Source: Thaumasiovibrio sp043421945
Lineage (GTDB): Bacteria; Pseudomonadota; Gammaproteobacteria; Enterobacterales; Vibrionaceae
Reading direction: 5' to 3'
NCBI GenBank assembly: GCA_043421945.1
Contig: JBHOGO010000058.1
Span: 1-29,293, forward strand
Length of the DNA: 29,293 nt
Part shown: piece after piece, positions 8,382 to 16,131 of the stretch
Position numbering within the stretch: the first letter of the stretch is position 1
Layout: every line of letters starts with the position of its first letter
The notes under the pieces: generated by a model
Database searches by the model: none
The model's input: only the letters and a program-made list of their open reading frames with translations
Told to the model about the DNA's origin: nothing
Position numbers and translations under genes: made by a program

Positions 8382-8423
8382 AGTGGTCACAGCCATTGGT
8401 GTGTTTAATCGCATGCCATACAT

Positions 8424-8442
8424 CAACATTCTTAGATTGTTG
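8424..8442. promoter_or_regulatory. 19-bp dyad between nifN and nifX
   Basis: CAACATTCT-T-AGATTGTTG is a palindrome with 8 of 9 positions symmetrical. Its 1-base centre makes it a poor hairpin but a plausible dimer-binding site. No -24/-12 promoter or TGT-N10-ACA is seen in the 8382-8483 gap. Function unknown. Confidence 0.25.
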
Positions 8443-8483
8443 TTTATTTAAACCTGTACAAAGAGAAGTGACGAGGATGTGTC

Positions 8484-8942
8484 ATGGACATCGCCAGACG
8501 TTTAGAAACCGTAGTGGAACAAGGGACGTTTGATTTAAGAATCGCTGTGGCTACCCAGAGTCGTGAGAAGGTAGACCAACACTTTGGGCAAACCGAAGCA
8601 TTACTTATTTATGGCATTAATGATAATGCGTGCCAATTGATTCGGGCCATTGAGTTTCCAGTGCAAAAAGCGGCACTTTCCCACGCGTCTTTACCCTTAA
8701 AAATTGCAGAGCTTTCAGATTGCAATGCGGTTGTCTGTAATGCCATCGGTAACGCGGTTGTTTTGAAATTAATGAATAAACAGATCATGCCTATTGTTGT
8801 CGATCAGCAGCCGATAAGGCATGTGCTAGAAGATCTTCAAGCACAATTGAAAGCAGATAGACCGTTATGGATGACAAGAACATTAGCTAAAAAAGAACAG
8901 CCATCATCATTAGAAAGCTTATTGGATGAGCCTTGGAATTAA
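8484..8942 (+). CDS. nifX: NifX, FeMo-co precursor carrier
   Basis: 152-residue protein of the NifX/NifY/NifB-C family. NifX binds NifB-co and the VK cluster and hands them to and from NifEN. The family signature VDQHFGQTEALLIY lies at residues 30-43 with H33 as the likely cofactor-binding residue. It consists of the cofactor domain only, without the helical N-terminal domain seen in the NifY of the same operon. It follows nifN in the ENX order and is followed 19 bases later by the ferredoxin gene. Confidence 0.9.
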   Translation: MDIARRLETVVEQGTFDLRIAVATQSREKVDQHFGQTEALLIYGINDNACQLIRAIEFPVQKAALSHASLPLKIAELSDCNAVVCNAIGNAVVLKLMNKQIMPIVVDQQPIRHVLEDLQAQLKADRPLWMTRTLAKKEQPSSLESLLDEPWN

Positions 8943-8961
8943 AATATAGGAGTGACATATC

Positions 8962-9219
8962 ATGAATATTGTCGGTCAGACGAAAGGGGGAGCACCGTGG
9001 TCGCCAACCTTTATTAGCCATGTTAATCAAGAAGTCTGCATTGGTTGTGGGCGTTGCTATAAAGTGTGTTCACGTAATGTCTTCGACCTTGTCGAACGTG
9101 AGTGTGATGACGATGAAGATGATCAAGTGATGATGGTAATGAGTATTTCAGACGGGGACGATTGCATTGGCTGTGGTGCTTGTTCACGTGTTTGTACCAA
9201 GCGTTGCCATGAATTTTAG
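8962..9219 (+). CDS. fdxB: Nif-specific ferredoxin III, 2[4Fe-4S]
   Basis: 85-residue ferredoxin of the nif-specific type III. Motif one is CIGCGRCYKVC (C26, C29, C32, C36) and motif two is CIGCGACSRVC (C68, C71, C74, C78), with extra cysteines C48 and C82. A strongly acidic stretch (DDDEDD, residues 49-54) separates the two motifs. Genes of this type usually sit next to nifX in diazotrophs, as here, and are thought to carry electrons to nitrogenase or to cofactor assembly; the exact partner is not settled. GGAG precedes the ATG. It is the last gene of the operon; a hairpin follows at 9222-9259. Confidence 0.88.
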   Translation: MNIVGQTKGGAPWSPTFISHVNQEVCIGCGRCYKVCSRNVFDLVERECDDDEDDQVMMVMSISDGDDCIGCGACSRVCTKRCHEF

Positions 9220-9221
9220 TC

Positions 9222-9259
9222 GGCTATCTTAGCCCTAAGCGTTATGTTAACGCTTAGGG
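9222..9259 (+). terminator. Terminator region with two overlapping hairpins after fdxB
   Basis: CCCTAAGCGTTA (9233-9244) and TAACGCTTAGGG (9248-9259) form a perfect 12-bp stem with a TGT loop. A second hairpin, GGCTA (9222-9226) with TAGCC (9230-9234), shares bases 9233-9234 with the first, so the two exclude each other in part. No T-run follows, so Rho-independent action is uncertain, but the position three bases after the fdxB stop fits the 3' end of the operon. Confidence 0.65.
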
Positions 9260-9421
9260 TACACATTCTTGTTGATCACTGCATTCCTTCGTCCCCCTTC
9301 ACCATCTGCGCAACCATTCATTGTTCCGTCCTTTTTGATATAAACCAAGCCAATTATGCTCTGCTTATTTAGCTCATTCATTAACGCGCTGGCTTGTGTT
9401 GGTTAAGTCTGTCTAATTCGT
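9260..9421. other. Intergenic sequence without recognised feature
   Basis: Upstream part of the 381-base gap between fdxB and nifU. I see no convincing gene, -24/-12 promoter or TGT-N10-ACA in this part; it is rich in C/T runs. The remainder of the gap (9422-9600) holds the nifU control region. Confidence 0.5.
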
Positions 9422-9437
9422 TGTTCTGTTTGTGACA
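9422..9437 (+). promoter_or_regulatory. NifA upstream activator sequence for nifU
   Basis: TGT-tctgtttgtg-ACA is an exact TGT-N10-ACA, 93 bases before the -24 element. A near-match with one mismatch, TGT-cgggtactga-CCA, lies just downstream at 9441-9456, and an A/T-rich imperfect inverted repeat with GACCA/TGGTC ends spans roughly 9452-9477. Confidence 0.8.
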
Positions 9438-9530
9438 ATTTGTCGGGTACTGACCATTTTTATAAAAAAACTGGTCTGTCTTGTGGTTTTAAGTTGTTGT
9501 TATTAATGGGTTTAATGCTTTTATGTGCGC

Positions 9531-9546
9531 TGGCTCACTCTTTGCA
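9531..9546 (+). promoter_or_regulatory. Sigma54 (-24/-12) promoter of nifUSVWZM
   Basis: TGGCTCACTCTTTGCA differs from TGGCAC-N5-TTGCA at one position and has exact GG-N10-GC spacing. The predicted start is near 9557, 44 bases before the nifU ATG. Confidence 0.88.
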
Positions 9547-9600
9547 TTCACATACTATAACCATTTTATTGAAGCGTAGACGTCATGCAGGGAGAGCTTT

Positions 9601-10449
9601 ATGTGGGATTATTCAGACAAGGTGAAAGAGCATTTCTTCTCACCCCAAAATGCCAAAGTTGTACCCGATGCGAATGCGAAGGGGGATGTGGGATCATTAA
9701 GTTGTGGTGATGCACTTAGCTTAACATTAAAGATCGACCCAGAAAGTGAATTGATTGAAGACGCAGGTTTCCAAACATTTGGCTGTGGGAGTGCGATCGC
9801 GTCTTCATCTGTGTTAACGGAAATGATTATTGGACGCACGTTAACGCAAGCTCAAGCACTGACTAACCGTGATATAGCGGATTATTTAGATGGGTTGCCA
9901 CCAGAAAAAATGCATTGTTCAGTTATGGGCGTAGAAGCTTTACAAGCTGCCATTGCTGATTATCGCGGGGAAGTCTTCAATGATGATCATGAAGAAGGAG
10001 AGCTAATCTGTCGTTGCTTTGGCATCGACGATATCTTGATTCGTAAAGTCGTTAGCCAGAATAATCTTACTTCAATAGATGATGTCATCCACTACACCAA
10101 AGCGGGAGGCGGGTGCTCTACATGCCATGAAAAAATTGAAGATGTATTAATGGAGTGCCTTAAAGAGAAAGAAGTTAGCGAGCAAGATGGTAGTGCAGAA
10201 AAAATAGCGACTATTGAATCAATATTAGCGAGTGTGAGACCTGGTATTCAAGCTGATGGCGGTGATGTATCGCTGGTAGAGCTCGATGATGACATGGTCT
10301 TTATCGCAATGAGTGGGAATTGCTCTGGTTGTGGAATGGCAGGAATGACCATTGCTGATATAGAGCACCGAATTTGCGAGGCATTAGGCGCCTCTTATAC
10401 CGTTTTCCCAGTGCAAGCTCCACAAGCTGAGGAGGTGAAATATGGTTGA
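9601..10449 (+). CDS. nifU: NifU Fe-S cluster scaffold
   Basis: 282-residue three-domain scaffold that assembles [4Fe-4S] clusters for nitrogenase proteins. Residues 1-125 are IscU-like with C35, C62 and C106. A central bacterioferritin-associated-ferredoxin-like [2Fe-2S] domain has C137, C139, C172 and C175. The C-terminal Nfu-like domain has C241 and C244 in NCSGCGMAG. All the ligands are present. GGGAG before the ATG supports the start. It is the first gene under the promoter at 9531-9546 and overlaps nifS by 8 bases, so scaffold and sulfur donor are coupled. Confidence 0.95.
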   Translation: MWDYSDKVKEHFFSPQNAKVVPDANAKGDVGSLSCGDALSLTLKIDPESELIEDAGFQTFGCGSAIASSSVLTEMIIGRTLTQAQALTNRDIADYLDGLPPEKMHCSVMGVEALQAAIADYRGEVFNDDHEEGELICRCFGIDDILIRKVVSQNNLTSIDDVIHYTKAGGGCSTCHEKIEDVLMECLKEKEVSEQDGSAEKIATIESILASVRPGIQADGGDVSLVELDDDMVFIAMSGNCSGCGMAGMTIADIEHRICEALGASYTVFPVQAPQAEEVKYG

Positions 10450-11650
10450 TATAACGTATTTGGATAATAATGCGACGACACGACTCGCACCAGAAGTCTT
10501 CAGTGAGATGCGCCCATATCTTGAAGAGCATTATGGTAACCCATCGTCGATTTACCACTTTGGCTCTCAAGTCGGCAAAAAAATTGAGGAAGCACGCGAA
10601 CGCGTCCAGATGTTATTGGGTGCAGAGTATGCAACGGAAGTGATTTTTACCGCTTCGGCGACGGAAGCCACGGCGACGGCAATCCATTCAGCACTAGAGG
10701 CGTATCCAGAGCGACGAGAGATCGTTACTTCAGTGATTGAGCACCCAGCGACGTTGGCATTATGTCAGCACCTTGAACGCCAAGGGTATCGCGTTCACTG
10801 GATTGGTGTGGATAGCAAAGGTTCGTTAGATCTGACGACACTTAAAAGTGTGCTAACAGAGCGTGTTGCTGTCGTCAGCTTGATGTGGGCAAATAACGAA
10901 ACGGGCACACTCTTTCCTATTGAAACTGTCGGGTCTTGGGTAAAAGAAGTGGGGGCACAATTTCATGTCGATGCCGTACAAGTCGTGGGTAAATACCCTA
11001 TCAATATCGCTCAAACATCGATTGATATGCTGTCACTCTCTGCGCATAAATTTCATGGACCAAAGGGGGTTGGTGCCCTGTATGTGAAAAGGGGAAACAG
11101 ATTTAGACCCTTACTCCGTGGCGGGCATCAAGAGCGTGGTCGGCGAGCAGGAACAGAGAATACCGCAGGTATCATCGGATTAGGCAAAGCGGCAGAGTTA
11201 GCAATATCATCTCTGGCTGATGACCTCTCTCGGATAAAGGTACTTCGCGATCATTTAGAGCAAACCTTACTTGCTGTCGTCCCACACAGTTTTGTGACTG
11301 GCGATCCGCAGTGCCGAGTGGCAAACACCTGCAATATCGCTTTTGAATTTATTGAAGGTGAAGCGTTACTGCTCATGCTTGACCAGTTAGGTATAGCTGC
11401 TTCGTCAGGGTCGGCATGCACCTCTGGCGCATTAGAACCATCACATGTAATGAAAGCGATGGGAGTACCATTGACAGCAGCGCATGGCACATTGCGTTTT
11501 TCCCTTTCTCGTTACACCACAGAGGAGGAGATTAATCGGGTTATTGATGCGCTTCCAAAAATAGTCGCTCAGTTAAGAAACTTATCGCCATACTGGAATG
11601 CTGAAACGAATAGTGCCGATATGAGCAGCTTTGTTCCTCAATATGGATAA
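10442..11650 (+). CDS. nifS: NifS cysteine desulfurase
   Basis: 402-residue pyridoxal-phosphate enzyme that takes sulfur from cysteine and delivers it to NifU. Key residues seen: H101 (VIEHPAT), K203 forming the Schiff base (SAHKFHGPKG), and the catalytic C326 on its mobile loop (SSGSACTSG). N-terminal YLDNNATTRLAP is typical. The sequence follows Klebsiella NifS closely, including its ATEATATA segment and a C-terminus ending in YG. It overlaps both nifU and the region just before nifV, with the nifV ribosome site directly after its stop. Confidence 0.96.
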   Translation: MVDITYLDNNATTRLAPEVFSEMRPYLEEHYGNPSSIYHFGSQVGKKIEEARERVQMLLGAEYATEVIFTASATEATATAIHSALEAYPERREIVTSVIEHPATLALCQHLERQGYRVHWIGVDSKGSLDLTTLKSVLTERVAVVSLMWANNETGTLFPIETVGSWVKEVGAQFHVDAVQVVGKYPINIAQTSIDMLSLSAHKFHGPKGVGALYVKRGNRFRPLLRGGHQERGRRAGTENTAGIIGLGKAAELAISSLADDLSRIKVLRDHLEQTLLAVVPHSFVTGDPQCRVANTCNIAFEFIEGEALLLMLDQLGIAASSGSACTSGALEPSHVMKAMGVPLTAAHGTLRFSLSRYTTEEEINRVIDALPKIVAQLRNLSPYWNAETNSADMSSFVPQYG

Positions 11651-11660
11651 GGGGAGCGCC

Positions 11661-12854
11661 ATGAAAGATTTCGCTGTACAGGAAAAGAAGTTAACCGCAC
11701 GAACCTCGACACCTCGGCATGTGGTCATTAATGACACGACACTCAGAGATGGTGAACAGAGTCCTGGTGTTGCTTTTACTGCGGATGAAAAGCTAGATAT
11801 TGCTGTGTCATTGCAAGCCGCGGGGGTCGATGAAATTGAGGTGGGGATCCCGATGATGGGGGGGAAAGAGCGGGAAGTGATTCGTGCGATTACCCAGCAG
11901 TTAACGACGACTCAGTCGATGGCGTGGTGTCGAATGCATCCCAATGATCTTAGTGCGTGTAGACACCTTACTGTTGATTGGATCGATCTTTCGTTACCAG
12001 CTTCGAGTCAACAGCGTGGGAGTAAGCTTGGCGTTTCTTTACCGGCCCTTCTCGAACAGTCAGCGACGGTTATTCGTGATGCTATTCAGATGGGTTTTCG
12101 GGTTTGTGTGGGAATGGAAGATGCCTCTCGAGCGGCACCAGAAACTTTAATTCAAATCGCGGAGCTGGCGCAGACAATGGGGGCAGAGCGGCTTCGTTTT
12201 GCTGATACCGTCGGCATACTTGATCCATTTAGTACTTATGAGGCGATAAAGTTTCTTGTTGAGCGTTCAGATCTGCAAATAGAGATGCATGCTCATGACG
12301 ATCTTGGTATGGCTACCGCGAATACCTATGCGGCTATTCAGGCAGGGGCTTACTCTGTCAATACGACATTAAATGGACTGGGTGAGCGTGCTGGAAATGC
12401 CCCTTTGGAAGAAGTTGTTGCTACGTTGAACGCACTGCAAGGTAATACGATGAGCCCTGTTCAAGATGTAAGCAGAAAGACTTTCGTTGACCTCGCCAAA
12501 TTGCCTGAACTTTGTCAAAAAGTGGCTCATTATTCTCGTCGCCCTAACCCTGCGAATAAGCCCGTTGTTGGTGATGTTGTATTCACTCATGAGTCGGGTA
12601 TTCATGTCGATGGGCTGATAAAAAACATGGAAAACTACCAAGGGTTGAAACCGCACCTTGTTGGGCGTGAGCATGAAATGGTATTGGGAAAGCATTCTGG
12701 TTGCCAAGCCATTCAAACGGTCTCAAAACAGTGGGGGATGGAGCTTTCTCCTCGGTCTTTATTGCCGATAAAAGCGCTGTTACGCCGCTGGGCAGAAGAG
12801 AATAAGCGAATAGTGGAACGCGCTGATTTCGTCACGATAATCGATTCTCTCTAA
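11661..12854 (+). CDS. nifV: Homocitrate synthase NifV
   Basis: 397-residue enzyme that condenses acetyl-CoA with 2-oxoglutarate to homocitrate, the organic ligand of FeMo-co. It has the TIM-barrel signature NDTTLRDGEQSPG (residues 24-36), the metal-binding HAHDDLG (H210 and H212) and NGLGERAGNAPLEE (238-251). The start at 11661 has GGGAG four bases before it and lies 10 bases after the nifS stop. An in-frame ATG at 11643 overlaps nifS and lacks a ribosome site. It is slightly longer than the Klebsiella protein because of its first 15 or so residues. Confidence 0.94.
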   Translation: MKDFAVQEKKLTARTSTPRHVVINDTTLRDGEQSPGVAFTADEKLDIAVSLQAAGVDEIEVGIPMMGGKEREVIRAITQQLTTTQSMAWCRMHPNDLSACRHLTVDWIDLSLPASSQQRGSKLGVSLPALLEQSATVIRDAIQMGFRVCVGMEDASRAAPETLIQIAELAQTMGAERLRFADTVGILDPFSTYEAIKFLVERSDLQIEMHAHDDLGMATANTYAAIQAGAYSVNTTLNGLGERAGNAPLEEVVATLNALQGNTMSPVQDVSRKTFVDLAKLPELCQKVAHYSRRPNPANKPVVGDVVFTHESGIHVDGLIKNMENYQGLKPHLVGREHEMVLGKHSGCQAIQTVSKQWGMELSPRSLLPIKALLRRWAEENKRIVERADFVTIIDSL

Positions 12855-12923
12855 TGATGAGACAAGCCGGTTTAGGGCGTTGGTAATTTCATAATCAGTA
12901 TCGAGCAAGGAGGGCTAAATACG

Positions 12924-13244
12924 ATGATTTCTGATGTTTTAGAAGAGTTAGAGTCGGTGGAAGATATCTTTCACCATTTTGAAATCCCGTTTGATACCGC
13001 AGAGCTGAAGGTTCGTCGGATTGATCTTCTTCGACGAGTCGGCGCGTGTATCATCGCTCATCAACAAGAAAGTAACCTTGAACGTTTCCGTCTTGCTTTA
13101 ATCGATACTTATCAAGAGTTTTTGAATGCTGGCGACCCCCTTGAGCTGCTGTCAAAATGCGCAGGTTGCAGCCAATGTGATGACCCTGAAGATGACAATT
13201 GTACTGAGGTTGGCAGTATTCCAATTAAGGTTGCTTATGAATGA
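12924..13244 (+). CDS. nifW: NifW, nitrogenase-stabilising protein
   Basis: 106-residue NifW-family protein. The N-terminal half, LEELESVEDIFHHFEIPFD followed by a helical stretch with RRIDLLRR, is recognisable. NifW associates with MoFe protein and is thought to aid its maturation or protect it from oxygen. Odd: the C-terminal part has four close cysteines, C79, C82, C85 and C93 (CAGCSQC, then DDNC), which I do not recall in Klebsiella or Azotobacter NifW. GGAGG lies 10 bases before the ATG. Its end overlaps nifZ by 8 bases. The family call rests on N-terminal similarity and on the V-W-Z-M order. Confidence 0.82.
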   Translation: MISDVLEELESVEDIFHHFEIPFDTAELKVRRIDLLRRVGACIIAHQQESNLERFRLALIDTYQEFLNAGDPLELLSKCAGCSQCDDPEDDNCTEVGSIPIKVAYE

Positions 13245-13683
13245 TATACGCTTCTCTATCGGTGACGAAGTACGGGTTGTACGAGATATTCGTAGTGATG
13301 GCAGCAATGTTGGTTATTCAAAAGGTGACTTATTGGTGCGAGAAGGCGAGATTGGCATCGTTCGTCATGTCGGATACTGGTTACAAGACCAAGTGATATT
13401 TCGAGTCTATTTTTTAAACGCAAATATAACTATTGGTGTGCGAAATAAAGAGGTTATTAGCGCTCAGTTAGCTTGGTGTCCAACCAAGTATTACAGAGGA
13501 CAAACAGTGCAACTGACTCTCGATCTCAGAGCGCAAGGGGAGATGATTGCCAGACGAGGTGATGACGTTCAAGTTATTGATTATGAACGTGATTTGGCAA
13601 CAGGTGATTTGAATTACAAGATTGCACTTAATGAGTTTTGGATCAATGTCGCCGCTCGAGCATTAAGTTCATCACTATCATAG
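13237..13683 (+). CDS. nifZ: NifZ, P-cluster maturation protein
   Basis: 148-residue NifZ-family protein, needed in model systems for forming the second P-cluster of MoFe protein. It has two similar beta-rich parts, one opening with FSIGDEVRVVRDIRSDG and containing GEIGIVRHVGYW, the other around RRGDDVQVIDYERD. ATG 13237 overlaps the nifW stop and gives the normal family start (MNDIRF); longer in-frame versions upstream lie inside nifW and do not look like NifZ. The next gene, nifM, starts 17 bases after its stop. Confidence 0.9.
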   Translation: MNDIRFSIGDEVRVVRDIRSDGSNVGYSKGDLLVREGEIGIVRHVGYWLQDQVIFRVYFLNANITIGVRNKEVISAQLAWCPTKYYRGQTVQLTLDLRAQGEMIARRGDDVQVIDYERDLATGDLNYKIALNEFWINVAARALSSSLS

Positions 13684-13700
13684 TAAGCAGGGATCGCTTA

Positions 13701-14546
13701 ATGATGAAAATAGTAGAAGATTTAAACAGCATAGAAGATAGTTTGCAATATGATGTGATGCGTTTGGCGCTCACAAAATATGGAGAAAATGCATCACTTT
13801 TACCTGACGATGTGCAGAAAACACTTCGTAAAGAGGCTTTAGCTATTCAGCAGTTACGGTTTAAAATTCTTCGCTCTCCAGAAGCGGCAACGTTACAAGT
13901 GAGTGAATCAGAAATAATGGACTCTATCGCAGCGCTGATTAAAGAGAGCGAGACTGATTTTAATGAGCTGTTATCTAAGCATGATTTTACTCATGAAAAA
14001 TTAATACGGGTACTGAATCTAGAGTTGCTTGCAACAAAAGTACTGGATAGTGTTAGTCAAAATATACCTGAGTTAAACCTTGATCATGCGCATGATTATT
14101 ATCATAAGAATATTGATAAGTTTTCAAGAAATAAGCTTTGGAATCTCAATCAGATACTGATTACTGTTAATGAGGATTATGATGGCAGTAATAGAGATAA
14201 AGTAATCGATAAAATTGATAAAGTTCATCGCATTGCCACGCTTGATAATTTTAGTCACTTAGCGCTGCAACATTCAGAGTGCCCATCAGCAGCCAATGAG
14301 GGCTCCCTTGGTTGGTGTGAAAGTGGGAAGCTCTACCCAGAGATTGAGCAAGTACTTGAAGCCCTTGAACCCAATCGTATAAGTCAACCTATTGAAACTG
14401 AGTTAGGCTTTCACCTGGTTATGTATCAAGAAACAAAGCCAGCCAAGATATCATCATTTGATGAAGTCAAACCCCAATTGATGCAATGGCATAAAGAGAG
14501 AGCGCAACGTTATTGCCAAAAGCAGTGGCTAGCAGAATTAGAATAG
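13701..14546 (+). CDS. nifM: NifM, peptidyl-prolyl isomerase for NifH maturation
   Basis: 281-residue protein with a helical N-terminal part (1-140) and a parvulin/PpiC-type domain at about 145-245, marked by GSLGWCESGKLYPE and ELGFHLV. NifM is required in Klebsiella and Azotobacter to give active Fe protein. No signal peptide is seen, so it acts in the cytoplasm, as expected. Two adjacent ATG codons (13701, 13704) follow GCAGGGA; the first is used here. It ends the conserved USVWZM block; a 97-base gap separates it from modA. Confidence 0.9.
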   Translation: MMKIVEDLNSIEDSLQYDVMRLALTKYGENASLLPDDVQKTLRKEALAIQQLRFKILRSPEAATLQVSESEIMDSIAALIKESETDFNELLSKHDFTHEKLIRVLNLELLATKVLDSVSQNIPELNLDHAHDYYHKNIDKFSRNKLWNLNQILITVNEDYDGSNRDKVIDKIDKVHRIATLDNFSHLALQHSECPSAANEGSLGWCESGKLYPEIEQVLEALEPNRISQPIETELGFHLVMYQETKPAKISSFDEVKPQLMQWHKERAQRYCQKQWLAELE

Positions 14547-14600
14547 ATAATTATTTGTGAGCCTAAATACCTGGGTGTCTTAATGAATACTGCCAACATT

Positions 14601-14625
14601 ATCGTTGTGATATTTATATCAATCA
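14601..14625 (+). promoter_or_regulatory. A/T-rich palindrome before modA, possible ModE-like site
   Basis: TGATAT-TT-ATATCA (14608-14621) is a perfect palindrome within ATCGTTG...CAATCA. The ATCG start and the TAT-rich arms recall the molybdate-responsive ModE box, but the match is partial. No modE gene lies in the window. It sits 19 bases before the modA ATG, where a bound repressor would block initiation or elongation. Confidence 0.3.
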
Positions 14626-14643
14626 AAGCATGAGGTTATAATA

Positions 14644-15387
14644 ATGAGAAGGGTTGTTTTTTTCGTACAGCTATTAACGTTAACGAGTGTATTCCCTGTT
14701 TATGCCGATGTGCTCGTTGCGGTAGCGAATAACTTTTATTTACCATCACAAAAGCTTGCTGAAAAATTTGAACAAGATACGGGTGAAAAAATTGAAATAA
14801 GCACCGGTTCCACAGGGCAACTTTATGCGCAAATTAAAAACGGTGCGCCATTTGATATATTTTTAGCCGCTGACCAAGCCAGACCCAAAGCGCTGGCAGA
14901 TGAAGGCTTATCACTTGAAGCGAAAACATACGCGCAAGGTATTCTTGTTCTTTGGTCGCCAGATCCTCTGCTGATTGATAAAGAGGGGGCTGTTTTAGAT
15001 AGTCAGCAGTATGCCTATATTGCTGTCGCTGATCCTAAACTCGCCCCGTACGGTGCCGCAGCAATGGAAGCGTTAGATCACATTGGCCTTCGTGAGGTTG
15101 TGACAGCAAAGCAAGTGGTAGGGAAAGGGCTCAATGCGACTTATCAGTATGTGGATAGCGGTAATGCACAACTCGGCTTTCTTGCCTATTCGCAAGTCAT
15201 TGACAAAATAAAAGCGAAGCAAGGCTCCTTTTGGAAAGTCCCCACATCAAATTACCAGCCAATTTTGCAAGATGCCGTGTTAATGAAAGCGGCTGCCAAT
15301 AAAGTATCTGCTGTTGCTTTCATGGACTACCTACAATCCGAAGCAGGGCGCCAACTTATCGCTGACTATGGTTATGAAGTGCCTTAG
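14644..15387 (+). CDS. modA: Molybdate ABC transporter, periplasmic binding protein
   Basis: 247-residue solute-binding protein. Residues 1-21 form a signal peptide (charged MRR, hydrophobic core, VYA then D). The mature part starts with VLVAVANNFYLPSQKLA and has ISTGSTGQLYAQI and PFDIFLAADQARP, typical of the oxyanion-binding ModA family; the serines in these segments are expected ligands. It captures molybdate in the periplasm for ModB/ModC. TGAGG precedes the ATG. It may be read through from nifM or from its own promoter; I see no -24/-12 element in the gap. Confidence 0.93.
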   Translation: MRRVVFFVQLLTLTSVFPVYADVLVAVANNFYLPSQKLAEKFEQDTGEKIEISTGSTGQLYAQIKNGAPFDIFLAADQARPKALADEGLSLEAKTYAQGILVLWSPDPLLIDKEGAVLDSQQYAYIAVADPKLAPYGAAAMEALDHIGLREVVTAKQVVGKGLNATYQYVDSGNAQLGFLAYSQVIDKIKAKQGSFWKVPTSNYQPILQDAVLMKAAANKVSAVAFMDYLQSEAGRQLIADYGYEVP

Positions 15388-15453
15388 AACCAGAAACATT
15401 GGATATTTAGGGTCACTGATTAGAAAAGGTTTTATGTTTACTGGGAGGTCAAC

Positions 15454-16131
15454 ATGGATTGGACTGTCGTTACGTTAACACTGCGTTTAGCATTAACGGT
15501 GACACTGGTATTGCTGTTAATTGCAACACCAATAGCATGGTGGCTTTCTCAAACAGCATCACGCTGGAAGGGGCTTATTTCTGCGGTATGTACTATGCCG
15601 ATGGTGCTGCCACCGACCGTATTAGGTTTCTATCTTTTAGTCTTAATGGGGCCTCATGGACCACTTGGCTCATTGTTTAACGCCATGGAAATACCGCGGT
15701 TGCCTTTTTCGTTTATGGGTATTGTTATCGCGTGTACAGTGCACTCACTCCCCTTTGTTGTTCAGCCATTAGAAAACAGCTTTAAAGCGATTGGCAAAGC
15801 ACCGTTAGAAGCTGCTGCAACATTACGTTGCCCACCTTATAAGGTCTTTCTTGAAGTGGCATTACCGTTAGCATGGCCTGGCATACTCAGTGCTGCAATT
15901 ATGGGCTTTTGTCATACATTGGGTGAATTTGGCGTGGTTTTGATGGTTGGTGGGAATATTCCAGGACAAACGCGTGTACTTTCTGTTGCTATCTATAGTC
16001 ATGTAGAGGCGATGGAATACGCCCAAGCACATATGTTGGCTGGTGGGCTTGTGATTATATCCTTACTTGCACTGTTAATGATTCACGCGATTCAAGGTTA
16101 TGGCGCTTTTCTACGTCAGGAGAGCGCATAA
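15454..16131 (+). CDS. modB: Molybdate ABC transporter, permease
   Basis: 225-residue inner-membrane permease with about five hydrophobic segments. The cytoplasmic coupling loop EAAATLRCPPYKVFLEVAL is the EAA motif that contacts ModC. MVLPPTVLGFYLL near residues 50-62 is characteristic of ModB/CysT-type permeases. GGGAGG precedes the ATG. The stop codon overlaps the first ATG of modC by one base, indicating coupled translation. Confidence 0.94.
   Translation: MDWTVVTLTLRLALTVTLVLLLIATPIAWWLSQTASRWKGLISAVCTMPMVLPPTVLGFYLLVLMGPHGPLGSLFNAMEIPRLPFSFMGIVIACTVHSLPFVVQPLENSFKAIGKAPLEAAATLRCPPYKVFLEVALPLAWPGILSAAIMGFCHTLGEFGVVLMVGGNIPGQTRVLSVAIYSHVEAMEYAQAHMLAGGLVIISLLALLMIHAIQGYGAFLRQESA

Noticed and set aside
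8396..8413. TGGTGTGTTTAATCGC before nifX as sigma54 promoter
   Set aside because: Spacing is N11 and the -12 part does not match.
9440..9625. Open frame of 61 codons before nifU
   Set aside because: It covers the sigma54 promoter, lacks a ribosome site and resembles no protein.
13126..13236. Long upstream extension of NifZ
   Set aside because: It lies in another frame of nifW; the family start MNDIRF is at 13237.
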